Position numbers and translations under genes: made by a program. A stretch of 16,203 bases of DNA from Acanthamoeba sp. SK_2022b (lineage: Eukaryota; Discosea; Longamoebia; Acanthamoebidae), in contig JANDJZ010000755.1 in NCBI GenBank assembly GCA_027943245.1, positions 1 to 16,203 on the forward strand. Reading direction: 5' to 3'. Positions within the stretch are counted from its first letter, which is position 1; every line of letters starts with the position of its first letter. Below are positions 1-8,526 of the stretch, one piece after another. Under the pieces are notes generated by a model. The model saw nothing but the letters and a program-made list of their open reading frames with translations. It was not told the DNA's origin and did not search any database.

Positions 1-813
1 CCAGAGAGCAACCTCCTGTGGTACCAGCGGAGGGCCGCCGGCCTCGCCACGGGTAACCCCCCCCCCCCGTTGCCACCCGAGGAGGAGGTCGACAACAACA
101 ACAACGGAGAGGGAGAGGGAGAGAGGAGCTGACGGGGGTAGTGGTGGTGGTGGCGTTGCTATGGTTGGACAGACCTGTCGGGGGACCGGGACTTCAGCTT
201 CAACTTCCGCACCAGGCAGGGCGCCCTCTTCCAGATCGACCCCGACTCCCTGCCGCCGCCTCTCCCCAAGCCGTACGGCTACCCCCCCCCCCCAAACGTG
301 TGGCGCGCGTCGTGTGTTTGCTGATTGGCCAGCGAGTTGAGTTGCCGGTCAAACACAGTCAACTGTCCTTAACCCCCCCCCCCACCTCCACGACGACGCC
401 CTCCTAGAGGCAGGAGGACGGTGATGCCGGCAAAAGAGGAGGAGGAGGCGGAGCGCGAGGAGAAGGCAGAGGGCGAGGAGGAGGTGTGCCTCTACGACCC
501 GGAGCAGAGCGAGGAGACAGCGGCGCCGGTGGGGTACCACTTTGCGTCGAAGCTCGTGGCCGGGCGCCAGGTGGTCTACCTGCGCGAGGGGACCAGCGAG
601 GAGGAGGAGCAGCAGCAGCAAAGCGGCAACACCACCACCACCACTACCGCACCCTCTGCGACGGAGAAGGGGAAGGAGAGGGAGCCCGCTCAAGAAAACG
701 CAGAGCTGGAAGGAGAAGGCGAAGAAGGAGAAGGCGAAGGCGAAGTGGAGGCTCCTGCAGCCGCAGGCCAGACGGCGGCACAGCCGCTCAAGAAAAGATG
801 GCGCGACGCCTGA
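1..813 (+). CDS. Unrecognised protein, 3' end only (three exons visible)
   Basis: I do not recognise this protein. Exons 1-52, 173-272 and 408-813 join in one open frame: donor at 53 (gtaacc), acceptor ending 172 (ggacag), donor at 273 (gtacgg), acceptor ending 407 (ctcctag), with phases matching at both joins. The stop is TGA at 811-813. The first residues read PESNLLWYQRRAAGLATD, then a segment with DFSFNFRTRQGALFQIDPDS, then a K/E-rich linker and a compact block around VCLYDPEQSEE and KLVAGRQVVYLREG. The last 70 residues are low complexity: Q and T runs, then repeats of EGE/GEGE. The two ordered blocks look like a folded domain; the acidic tail is probably disordered. The start lies outside the window. 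Both introns carry 11-12-base C tracts. The final exon's start is the least certain point. Confidence 0.6.
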
Positions 814-1113
814 TTAAGATGAAGATAGATGGAGTTGGACGGAGAGTTGGACCAAAGGAAAAGTCGCCCAGTGTTGTTGCACAGCAGAAGCATTCTTCTT
901 CTCGTTACAGGGTAAAAATGCGCTATTTAGTTATCAACAAAAATACATGGATTTTCATCTGTACAGGGAGAGAGGAGGGACGCCAACATCTCGAGATATC
1001 ATCGCGTGTGGATTGGCCGAGAGGGAAAAGGTGTGTCGGTGCGGGGTCACCGACCTGGTGGAGGGCGGAGAGCGGAGAGAGAGAAAGGGGGGGGGGGGTT
1101 ATGGTGAACGAGC
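814..1113. other. Convergent gap between two gene 3' ends
   Basis: This stretch lies between the stop of the unrecognised plus-strand gene and the stop of the minus-strand low-complexity gene. It should hold both 3' UTRs. I see no AATAAA on either strand, only an AT-rich patch at about 910-955 and an 11-base G tract near 1087-1098. Short open frames here look like chance. Confidence 0.5.
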
Positions 1114-2115
1114 TTAGAGGAGGTCGGTGAGGAGAGCAACGTCTTCGGCCTGCAGGACGTCGGAGCTTAAGAAAGACGACAGGAACGAATCGTCAAAGGC
1201 CGCCGCTGTCGGGGCCTGCTGGTGCTGCAGTGGGTGGTGGTGCAGTTGGTGGTGCGGCACGCCGGCGTCCACCCACTGCGAGGCGGCGTCGTGCCACCCG
1301 CCGCCGCCGGCGGTGGTCGTAGAGGTGGCCGATGTCGGGTAGGCGTCGTTGAGGAGGAGCGAAGAGGACGACAGGGTGGGGAGGGTGGGCATCGAGAGCG
1401 ACATCATCGGTTGACCCGCGAAGAAATCGCCCGCACCACCGTGCCCGGCCACCACCATCGGGCTCGTGGCGCTGGCGGCCGCCGACGCCGCCGCAGGGAG
1501 CTGGTGGCTTCGCTGCTGCTGCTGCTGCTGCTGGAACTGGTGGTGTAGCTGGGCGTACTGCGCGGCGATGGACCTCTCCTCGGCCTGGAGAGTCGGGAAG
1601 TTGGGGTAGGACGCCGAGTGGACCAGGTGGTGAGCGTGTGGCTGGTGCTGGTCGACCCGTCGGGTGGCAAGAGTGGTGGGCACGGTCGGGGGCAGGTTGA
1701 TGGTTATCGGGGGCCTGGCGGCCTGCTGCTGTTGGGCGACCATGGCCGGGGCGCTGGCGGCGGCAGCCTGCGGGGCGGTCTGCTGCTGCTGGCTTTGCTG
1801 GTCGGGGTTGTGGGCGGCGCGGTCGTCCTGGGGGGTCTTGGCCGCGCCCTCGTCCTGCGATCGGCTGCGCTTGCGGCGGTGCTTCTTGTCCTTGAGGGCC
1901 TTGCGCTCCTTTCGCTTCTTCTTGTGCTCCTTGCGCTTCTGGTCGGCCTTCTCGGCGAGGGTCTGCAGGTAGCTGTTGATCGAGTCGACAGCCGCCCCGC
2001 CCGTCAGGATGGCCTCGCCCCAGGAGCCCTTGCGTTCTCGCCCGATGGGCATCACGCTCTGGCCATCGCCCTGCGCCTCTACCTGTCGCGTCGGGGTGAT
2101 GTAGTCCATCTGCAT
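1114..2115 (-). CDS. Low-complexity basic/Q-rich protein, possible transcription regulator
   Basis: A single-exon gene of 333 codons. The ATG at 2115-2113 is the first ATG downstream of the TATA box at 2451-2458; the open frame continues upstream only through a TTG at 2196. Residues 59-86 are a dense Lys/Arg block (KRKEHKKKRKERKALKDKKH then RRKRSRSQ) that should act as a nuclear localisation signal. It follows a short helix-like segment (VDSINSYLQTLAEKADQ). Q-, A-, P- and H-rich stretches follow. The last 27 residues are acidic and hydrophobic (FDDSFLSSFLSSDVLQAED, then VALLTDLL), the composition typical of a transactivation segment. I see no recognised DNA-binding fold: no leucine heptads for a bZIP, no zinc ligands. 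A role in transcription is inference from composition; an RNA-binding or chromatin role is also possible. Confidence 0.65.
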   Translation of the reverse strand: MQMDYITPTRQVEAQGDGQSVMPIGRERKGSWGEAILTGGAAVDSINSYLQTLAEKADQKRKEHKKKRKERKALKDKKHRRKRSRSQDEGAAKTPQDDRAAHNPDQQSQQQQTAPQAAAASAPAMVAQQQQAARPPITINLPPTVPTTLATRRVDQHQPHAHHLVHSASYPNFPTLQAEERSIAAQYAQLHHQFQQQQQQQRSHQLPAAASAAASATSPMVVAGHGGAGDFFAGQPMMSLSMPTLPTLSSSSLLLNDAYPTSATSTTTAGGGGWHDAASQWVDAGVPHHQLHHHPLQHQQAPTAAAFDDSFLSSFLSSDVLQAEDVALLTDLL

Positions 2116-2450
2116 GGTGCTGGTGCTGTTGGCTTGTGGTGGTGCTTGGTGTTGGTGCTCCTCTCGTGTGGGCAACAGAGGTGTTGGTGCAAACAACGGG
2201 GCAGGTTTCAGGAAAATGGGTGGCCCTGGTCTGGTGGGTCTAGGTTGCTTGCCGATGCCGCGATGATCGGTGAAGGCTGACGCCGCAAGGAGAATGAGGA
2301 GAGAGAGCTTCTAGCAACGAAGACGACCAAGACGAAACGAGAGAAGATAGACAGACAGACAGAGGGTCTGTAGAGGTCCTTCTGCGGAGTGGACGTTGGG
2401 GTGGGAGTGATGCGCTTGAAAAGAATGGTGGCGCACGGTACTTCCGCCCG

Positions 2451-2458
2451 CTTTTATA
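2451..2458 (-). promoter_or_regulatory. TATA box of the 1114-2115 gene
   Basis: The minus strand reads GGTATAAAAGCGGG here. A start site about 25-30 bases downstream would give a 5' leader of about 310 bases with no ATG before the one at 2115, which fits a scanning start. The leader is rich in CT/CTGT tracts near 2350. Confidence 0.6.
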
Positions 2459-2971
2459 CCTCCACCACGCCACGCGCCCACGCACGCCGTTGGGTCCCAG
2501 ATCCTCAGCAGGAGGTTGACCTCTTGCCAGCCGGATCGTCCCCCGTAATACTGCCCGGCAGAGGCACGGTCGTGCTGGGCGGTGCCTTCCTGCGAAATGC
2601 CGCCCTTGCTGCTGCCGACCTGTTTGCGAGCGAGCTTGCCCCATTGGGGAGCTCGCGCTTGGGTTGGTGCAACCATTGCCCACACGCGAAATTTCCTCCA
2701 AGCTGCGCAGTGTGTTTGCAGTTTCTGGCTCCTCTCTGGTGTGGTTCGCTGTTCGAAGCCCACCCCCTATCCACGTTCTGCGGAGCATGGTGTGGCTGAC
2801 AGGCCGATGACATAGTGTGCTTTGAAATTCGTCTAGTTCCTCCTGGTGGTGATCATGTAGCAAGCATGACGGATCATACGCCTGGTTTCAAGGCATGTTG
2901 GCGAATATGTTGATCACCATTGCAGCTTTTTGCGTGTGCCTTAAAAAAAATCTGTTCTTCACAGTCCTTCA
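2459..2971. other. Intergenic region upstream of the minus-strand low-complexity gene
   Basis: This lies between the TATA box at 2451 and the metallothionein poly(A) signal at 2972. Open frames of 77-207 codons overlap on both strands without motifs, splice logic or a codon pattern that favours one of them. An E2F-like TTTCGCG is present on the minus strand near 2690. I see no RNA gene. Confidence 0.45.
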
Positions 2972-2977
2972 TTTATT
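2972..2977 (-). terminator. Poly(A) signal AATAAA of the metallothionein gene
   Basis: The minus strand reads GAAGAAATAAATGAAGG, about 195 bases past the metallothionein stop codon. The spacing suits a 3' UTR of about 200-220 bases. Confidence 0.55.
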
Positions 2978-3098
2978 TCTTCTTCCTGTACCAGACACGA
3001 CGTGTGTACGCGTGCGAGGCCGTCTCCCTGTTTTTCTCTGTTTCTCTTCCTCCGTCTGCAATCATGTCTTTTCGCGGTCAGTGCGTGCGGCGCCCTTG

Positions 3099-3145
3099 CC
3101 GTTGAGGGGGCGCGGAGACGCCCGTACGAGCAACGTCTCCAACGG
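3099..3145 (-). other. Bulged stem-loop in the metallothionein 3' UTR
   Basis: CCGTTG (3099-3104) pairs with CAACGG (3140-3145), and GGAGACG (3114-3120) pairs with CGTCTCC (3134-3140). The two arms share base 3140, so at most 12 pairs form at once. A one-sided bulge of about 10 bases separates the two stems. It lies 25 bases after the stop codon at 3170. Confidence 0.45.
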
Positions 3146-3169
3146 TTAATCGTGGGGCAAGGCGGTGGG

Positions 3170-3552
3170 TCATTGAGACGTGGAGCTGCACTCCTTGCTC
3201 TCGCCACAGTGGCAGTCCGTGCATGTGCACGACGCTCCACACTTACAGTTCTCTGCGTAGAGGTCACCATTTGTGTTAGTTGTGTGAATACAGGGGGGCT
3301 GCTACTCATCATCTGTCTGTTGTGGAGGGGACATACTCTTGCCACATCCAGAGTGGGCCTTTTCCGTCTTCGCCTCTGCCCTGCTGGGGCAGGTGCAGTT
3401 GGGACCGCACTTGCAATCGGCTCCACAAGTGCATCCGTGGTCGTTACCTAATGCGATGGACAGAATCAGAGATGCGGCAACAAACAATCTATCAACGGCA
3501 GCCTGCGCGTCAAGATGGTTGGCGTGAGGCACGGACCCTGAGCGTCAGACAT
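3170..3552 (-). CDS. Metallothionein (three exons, 69 residues)
   Basis: A cytosolic cysteine-rich protein that would bind Cu, Zn or Cd as thiolate clusters. Minus-strand exons are 3552-3537, 3447-3337 and 3252-3170; introns run GTCCGT...TTAG and GTATGT...GCAG, and phases agree at both joins. The 69 residues carry 14 cysteines in two clusters. The first is C11-x-C13-x3-C17-x-C19-x3-C23-x-C25 (CTCGADCKCGPNCTC). The second is C40, C45-x-C47-x3-C51-x-C53-x2-C56-x-C58 and C64 (NCKCGASCTCTDCHCGE). A 14-residue Cys-free, Lys/Glu-rich linker separates them, as in two-domain metallothioneins. Three histidines may add ligands. The start was chosen because MSDAQG joins in frame to the first cluster. 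The first coding exon is only 16 bases, with a weak donor, so that join is the least certain. It is divergent from the GtrA-like gene, 150 bp away. Confidence 0.85.
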
Positions 3553-3702
3553 TTGGCTTGGTGTGTGTTTGGCTTTTGGATGCTGTTGATGCACAACTTT
3601 AAGCGCCACCGCCTCCTTAACTCCAGTACCTGGCGAAAAGAGAAAGAGAAGCGAAAGAAAACAGATGAAAACTGGAGCGAACGAAGAACCAGTTTGCAAC
3701 AC

Positions 3703-4426
3703 ATGGCCTCCGGAGGTGGCGTGGTGCAGTTCTTACGCTTCTTCGTACGTCCTGCCTCGTCCTCGCGGGTTGGAGTTTTGTAATATATGTTTTATTTGTT
3801 TTTATTGGTTATTATAAATGGCCCAAAATAATAATATGTGTCGCCCTCCGGAAGGTGAGCGGGGCGATTGGGACCTGTCTGTTCTACGTCGTCTACGAGG
3901 CGCTCTACGCATCGACGAGGTCGTGGTTGCCGCATCCCGCCGGCGTGTGCTGGTCGTTGGCTTACTTCCTCAGCATCCGTACTTCCTCACCACGCTTTGG
4001 TGTGTTGTGTGTTGTGTGTGGTGTGCACCGCCCCTCACAATCGCGCCACGCCATGTGTGTGTGGCGGCATGGCCGGTCACATGGTGTGGCAGTGTGGCAG
4101 CATGCGCTGCACCGCCTTCTGGTCTTTGGATCGGGAGGTAACTACTGGAAGAGCCTGCTCTACACGTACGCCTGCTACAGCGTGAGCATCGTCCTTAGCG
4201 GCCTCCTCAACGACCTGCAGGTCGAGTATTTGCGTACGGGCCCTCCCCATCGCCATCGGCAGTGCACACGTTGCGCCCGCGCTGACCATGTCCTTGGGTC
4301 TCCCCAGGTATGGACCACCAATGGTCGTGGGGCCTGACGCTGGGCATCACTGGCGTGTTCAACTACTTCACGCTCCGCAACGCGTTCGCAGCCGAAGGTG
4401 GCCAAGACGCCAAGAAGGCCCATTGA
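3703..4426 (+). CDS. GtrA-like small multispanning membrane protein (four exons)
   Basis: Exons 3703-3744, 3855-3978, 4093-4233 and 4308-4426 give 141 residues with all phases consistent (0, 1, 1). Intron 1 is AT-rich and unlike the exons. Four hydrophobic segments fit the GtrA fold: about residues 10-33 (QFLRFFVSGAIGTCLFYVVY), 45-57, 72-94 (NYWKSLLYTYACYSVSIVLS) and 108-126 (WSWGLTLGITGVFNYFTLR). Known GtrA proteins are about 120-150 residues. They include flippase-like partners of glycosyltransferases that handle lipid-linked sugars, and the membrane parts of some dolichol-phosphate-mannose enzymes. The family call rests on length, segment spacing and the FLRF...G and FNYF motifs, so it is moderate; the substrate is unknown. 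The start ATG sits in ACACATGG. AATAAA lies 8 bases after the stop. Confidence 0.7.
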
Positions 4427-4433
4427 CGCCATT

Positions 4434-4439
4434 AATAAA
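4434..4439 (+). terminator. Poly(A) signal AATAAA of the GtrA-like gene
   Basis: AATAAA starts eight bases after the TGA at 4424-4426, so the 3' UTR should be only about 25-35 bases. The convergent GATA gene's stop is at 4603, leaving little room between the two transcripts. Confidence 0.6.
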
Positions 4440-4602
4440 CGTTTGAAGTCGAGAAGCGCACCGCCGTGGGGTGTGGCGAGCACGCCACTCGCACAACACC
4501 ACCGCGCGCGGTGGGTGGAGTTTATCTACAGTAGGAGCTGAAAGTAGGAGGCGAAGAGGAGGAGGAGGAGGAGGAGATATCAGGCGAGCAACTCGGCCAC
4601 AC

Positions 4603-4631
4603 TCAGTCGGCGGTGGTGTGACGCCGACTGA
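4603..4631 (-). other. Perfect 10-bp inverted repeat at the GATA gene stop codon
   Basis: TCAGTCGGCG (4603-4612) and CGCCGACTGA (4622-4631) are exact reverse complements around a 9-base loop. On the minus strand the second arm ends with the TGA stop codon of the GATA gene, so the transcript could fold just at its stop. Confidence 0.5.
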
Positions 4632-6168
4632 CTTGGGCAGTCATCGTCGATCGAGTTGAGTCGGCCGCAACATCGTCACCGCCGGGTCCCAGCCCGGCTT
4701 GCCCGGGCTTGCCCTTGCTGCCCTTGCCGCTGGCGGCGGGCTTGGCCAAGTTCCTGGCGTAGCACAGCCCGCATGCGTTGCACAGCCTGCCAACCGCAAA
4801 ACCAGCACACGCCTAATTAGGGCCGATGGGCTACGCGACCACAAAAACAACTGCCAGCTGACGTGTTGAGGAGCAGAGGGAGGCGCACGTGGTGGTTCCT
4901 TTGGGCCCTCTCCGCCACTGCCAATTGCAAGCCAGCATCAGCCACGCCGCCAAGTGGGTGGCAAAGAGGTGGGAGGGGGATACCTGACAGGTCTCGGTGG
5001 TGCCGCAGCCCTCGCAGGGCAGGTTGCGGCGCATGTGGCTGGGGATGCGCTTGCCCCCCTCGGCAGTGAAGGAGGGCCTTTTCTGGGGCGGCAGGTCGCT
5101 GTACTCTTGAATCCACACCTCCCACTTTTCGTCAGACTTGCGCCTGTGGGTAGTAAGTAGTTGATGGGCAGAATCAGAAAAGGACTTGTTACTGTGTAAT
5201 AAAATCAGTCGGTAAACCCCCATACTTGTGTTCGCCTTTGGCGCCAGCCGTGGCGGGGTCAACTACGAATGACGTGACCGAGGTCTTGCCGCGCTCGTCT
5301 TCGGTGGTCTGTGTCCTCCAGGTAAGGCGCTGGTCTTGGCCGAGACTGCTGGTGGTTGTAGACGACGACGTCGACGACGACGTGCACATATACGGCGTGG
5401 ACCAGGAGCCAGCCGGTAGGGGGTTACTGAACCTGCGGTTGCGCTCCGGTGACGACTCTCGGTTGTGGCCGTAGACCGAGTCGCGCTCATCAGCGCGCGA
5501 TGCTGACAACGGCCGCCGATCAAGCTGAGGTGTCGGAAGAGGCGCAAGAGATAGCGAAGAGGCCAATAGGGAGGCGACCGGAGGCAGAGAGGGCAGGACC
5601 GGCGTCGTGGTGGTCTTGTCGAGCGGGGGCGGGGGCGGGGGCGGGGAGGGGGATCTTGCTGCGTCACGGTGGCGGGTCTTGTGAAAGAACAACACGTGTG
5701 AGAACACGTTTTTAGGGAGTTCAGGTTTGCGGGGGAGGAGGGCGTGGGTGGTGTGGGTACAGGCGAGAGTCGGCGCGGAGGCAGAGGATCGTGGGTCAGG
5801 TGCGGGGGCAGCTGGTCCAGCTGTCGCAAGGTGAGGATGAGCGGAGGCAGGTTCGGCAGAACCGGTAGGGCCGAGAAGGGCAGGAAGGGAGCAGCTGGAC
5901 CAGGCGAGGCCACGGAGGTACTGGGGGTGGGGAAGGGAGTGGAGCGTGACGTCGTGGTGGTGGTCGAAGAAGACGAAGAAGAAGACGACAATGATGAAGT
6001 GGACCTGGGAAGCTTCGCGTTGGAGGAGTGGAGAGTGGCTGGGGTGCGGGGGTCCAGCCCAACTATCTCGGAGGTGGTCTCGCGCACTTGCGTGGTCTTC
6101 ACTGTCCGTCGGGTGGTGAGATAGCACACCTCTTCAAGGTCCTCCTCGCCATCGGCCAAGGTCTGCAT
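4603..6168 (-). CDS. GATA-type zinc-finger transcription factor (five exons)
   Basis: Minus-strand exons: 6168-5708, 5654-5226, 5143-4984, 4917-4889, 4786-4603, giving about 420 residues. The last three exons are secure. They encode the finger: CEGCGTTETCQ (exon 3), WRRGPKGTT (a 29-base exon 4) and LCNACGLCYARNLAK (exon 5). The ligands are Cys340, 343, 362 and 365, i.e. C-x2-C-x18-C-x2-C, the spacing usual in plant GATA factors rather than the x17 of animals. A conserved block precedes the finger (KWEVWIQEYSDLPP...SFTAEGGKRIPSHMRRNLP). The N-terminal half is Ser/Thr/Pro-rich, probably disordered, starting MQTLADGEEDLEEV. The 53-base intron between exons 1 and 2 was placed because the coding-looking frame changes near 5700-5650; its exact ends are uncertain, and other splits of 5230-6005 are possible. 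The protein should be nuclear and bind GATA sites. Confidence 0.78.
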
Positions 6169-6907
6169 TGAGGGGAGCAGCCCGGTTCGGGGTGAGCGCG
6201 GGACCCTGGCTAGCGCAGCCGGGGAGCAGATACGAAGGGCTGGAAGAGGGTTCGCTGCTGTGGTCGGGCAATGGGGAGGAGCTGCGACAAGGGGACAACG
6301 CCCCAGCTTCTTAAGACTCCGACATCTTGCCTAAAGGGGCACTTGACCAAAACCGCGCTTTACTGTTGTGCATGTAGGGACAATGTCCGCAGATAAATTC
6401 TGAAAACCAGATGGTGGGCTCATGTTGCAGTGCAGCGTTAAAGGAGAGGTTACCTTGCATACAAGGAGCGTGGCCAAGTATACACATCCAATTGCACCTT
6501 CTTTAGGTTGGAATAGGCCCAGTAGGTTCTATTTGTGGCTGGTGCGCGGTTACCCGAGAAGTAGAGAACATCACCATGCAGAGCACCAGGCCAGAGGGCA
6601 CACGGAAAACTTGTGGTAGCCTTGTATCGCCCACTCTTGGCATCGCGCTGTTTCCTAGAGGCGCTAGGCCACGAGAGAGCAGGTCACCAAGATAGACATC
6701 ACGCACCTGTCGTTGCTCCCTCGTCCTAAATCAGGAGTCGCGAGTCGGCAGCCCTGCCCAGCATGCTGGCAGTCCGCCCTGGCTTGTGCTGCGGTGTGCC
6801 GGGCCCTGCTATTCGCGGCAAGCACCCTTCTTCACTGAAACGCGCAATGCTCCAAGTTCAGCCGCCGCGTCGGCAACCCAAGGTGCCAACGTTACAACCA
6901 GCATCAT
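6169..6907. other. Divergent promoter region, GATA factor / phosphoesterase
   Basis: Upstream of both the minus-strand GATA gene and the plus-strand phosphoesterase. Open frames of up to 75 codons on either strand carry no recognisable motif. I find no TATA box. A four-codon upstream ORF (ATG TCG GAG TCT TAA) lies on the minus strand near 6326; whether it is transcribed depends on the start site. Confidence 0.4.
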
Positions 6908-7720
6908 ATGGGCAACGCAGCAGCACCCATGGCGGGACCGTCCACAAGGGTGTTTGCCTGCAGCGACCTGCATGTGGACCACAAGGTGCGCCAGTTCACT
7001 ATCTTTTTTTTGATGCCAAAAAATATAAATTATATATAAATTATTTTTTATCGGGGAGCAGAGCAATTGGAAGCATCTGCAGACGGTGGTGCAGGAGGGC
7101 GGCTACACGGGGCGGGACGTGCTCATCGTGGCCGGTGATGTCTCCACGGAGCTGCCCCTCTTGCGGCGCACGCTCACTCTCCTCGCCGAGGTGTTCCACG
7201 GCCGTGCTGCTGGTGGCGACGAGCACGACGACAAGGAAGGGGAGGAGGAGGCCAAGGGCCTTGAAGGCGAAGGCGGAAGGCGCGCGGGGAGGATGAGCAA
7301 CGTGTTCTTCTGTCCGGGCAACAACGAGCTCCGATTGGCCAGATCGGACAAAAAGAGCCACATCCGCGATTCGCTGGCCAAGCTGGCCGCCGTGCTGCGC
7401 GTGTGCGAGGAGGTGGGCGTGCACACGCGGCCGGCCAAGGTCAACGGCCAGGTCTGGATCGTGCCGCTCCTGGCCTGGTACTCGCCCAGCTTCGATCCTC
7501 AGTGGGACGGCCAGTCGCACGACTATCGGCGCGGGTGGCTCGACTTCCGCGCCTGCGACTGGCCGCCGCAGCTCGACGGCGCGGTCGGCGGGGTGGCCTC
7601 CCACTTCCTCGCCATGAACGAGCAGTGGATGAGCGTGCACCCGCCCTTCGACGACGCTCCCGTTGTCTCCTTCTCCCATTTCCTGCCCCGCTTCGAGGTC
7701 ACTCCTCTCTCTGCGCTTTT

Positions 7721-7788
<68 letters not shown>

Positions 7789-8397
7789 GTCTTGTGTGTT
7801 TCTAACAGCATTGTGTGATGTGATGGCTGCTGCGCGATGCGTGCAGTTGCTGCCCAGGCGGATGTTTCTGCTCAACAAGACCCTGCCGCTGGTGGTGGGC
7901 GACACTCGCCTTGACGAGCAGATCAGACGGATAGGCTCGCGCGTGCACGTCTTTGGGCACACGCACATCGACAAGGACTTGATCATCGACGGCGTTCGCT
8001 ATGTGCAGGTATCTGCGAGGCTCTCCTCGTTGTTCAGGTTGTCATGCGCCACACATGCCATTCATCTAATCCGAAGCCACGCTCCAACCAGAACGCGTTC
8101 GGCCATCCCGCGGAGAGGAAGCAGGTGTGGCATGCCCTGAAGGCGGCATACAAGCCCAAGCTGGTGCTCGAGGTAGCCCCCGATGGCGGCTCCGTGCACA
8201 GCCCGTCCGAGGAGCAGGAGGGAGAGGAGGAGGAAGAGGAAAAGGGGAAGGAAAAGGCCGAGGAGAAAGCAGAGATGGACGAGCCCGACCGTCGCGAAGA
8301 CGAGAGCGAGGGTGATGACGGCGTCGACGAAACGCCTGAATTGCCAAAGCAAAGCCAGCAGACAAAGCGGAGAAAGAGGGCCAAGGGCACCCGATGA
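6908..8397 (+). CDS. Calcineurin-like metallophosphoesterase (four exons)
   Basis: Exons 6908-6985, 7062-7697, 7847-8008 and 8092-8397 are all phase 0 and give 393 residues. All five metal-site blocks are visible: D20-L-H22 (VFACSDLHVDH), G51-D52 (LIVAGDVSTE), G112-N-N-E115 (CPGNNELRL), S231-H232 (VVSFSHFLPR) and G275-H-T-H278 (HVFGHTHIDKD). These bind two metals and hydrolyse phosphoesters. GNNE in place of the usual GNHD/E, with SHFLPR and YVQNAFGHPAERK, matches the subfamily found in plants and cyanobacteria, whose substrates are poorly known. An acidic insert (about 79-96) and a highly acidic tail (about 325-380) ending in KRRKRAK are extras beyond the catalytic domain. No signal peptide is evident. 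The ATG at 6908 is the only in-frame start before the first motif. Intron 2 contains a long TG repeat. Confidence 0.88.
7723..7787. repeat. (TG)32 microsatellite in intron 2 of the phosphoesterase gene
   Basis: An uninterrupted TG run of about 65 bases starts 25 bases after the 5' splice site of the intron at 7698. It creates long false open frames of alternating Cys-Val or Thr-His. Length is likely to vary between strains. Confidence 0.95.
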
Positions 8398-8451
8398 TTG
8401 TCTATCGGGAGGCATGTCTTCTCGATCCCGGCGGCAACATTCTTGGCGCGG

Positions 8452-8526
8452 GTGGGCAGCGCTGATGATTGCAGGAAGCGGCCCAGACACTGCTCTGCGC
8501 TTTCTGCCACCACCAGAGCTGCCCAC
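8452..8526 (-). repeat. Hairpin element, copy 1 (75 bp, terminal inverted repeats)
   Basis: The element begins GTGGGCAGC and ends GCTGCCCAC exactly. Read on the minus strand, its 29-base arms form 24 Watson-Crick pairs, two G-U pairs and three mismatches around a 17-base loop. The arm sequences match copy 2 at 11717-11814, in reverse orientation. It lies 55 bases after the phosphoesterase stop codon. No target-site duplication is visible. It could be a miniature inverted-repeat transposable element or a small structured RNA gene. Confidence 0.7.

Noticed and set aside
2740..2765. tRNA-like T-loop (TTCGAAG in GCTGTTCGAAGCCCAC)
   Set aside because: The flanking bases do not pair as a T-stem, and no anticodon arm, D arm or acceptor stem can be built around it.
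5189..6127. A 312-codon continuous minus-strand frame as a separate protein
   Set aside because: Its last 140 codons are GATA exon 2, but the N-terminal part reads through low-complexity sequence out of frame with the conserved start at 6168.
6422..6706. Small genes on either strand in the GATA-phosphoesterase gap
   Set aside because: The frames are 65-67 codons, overlap on both strands, and show no motif, splice support or composition that differs from chance.
7403..8140. Long plus-strand open frame through the TG repeat
   Set aside because: It is the shifted frame of the phosphoesterase exons, kept open by high GC and by the repeat. The phosphoesterase motifs lie in the other frame.
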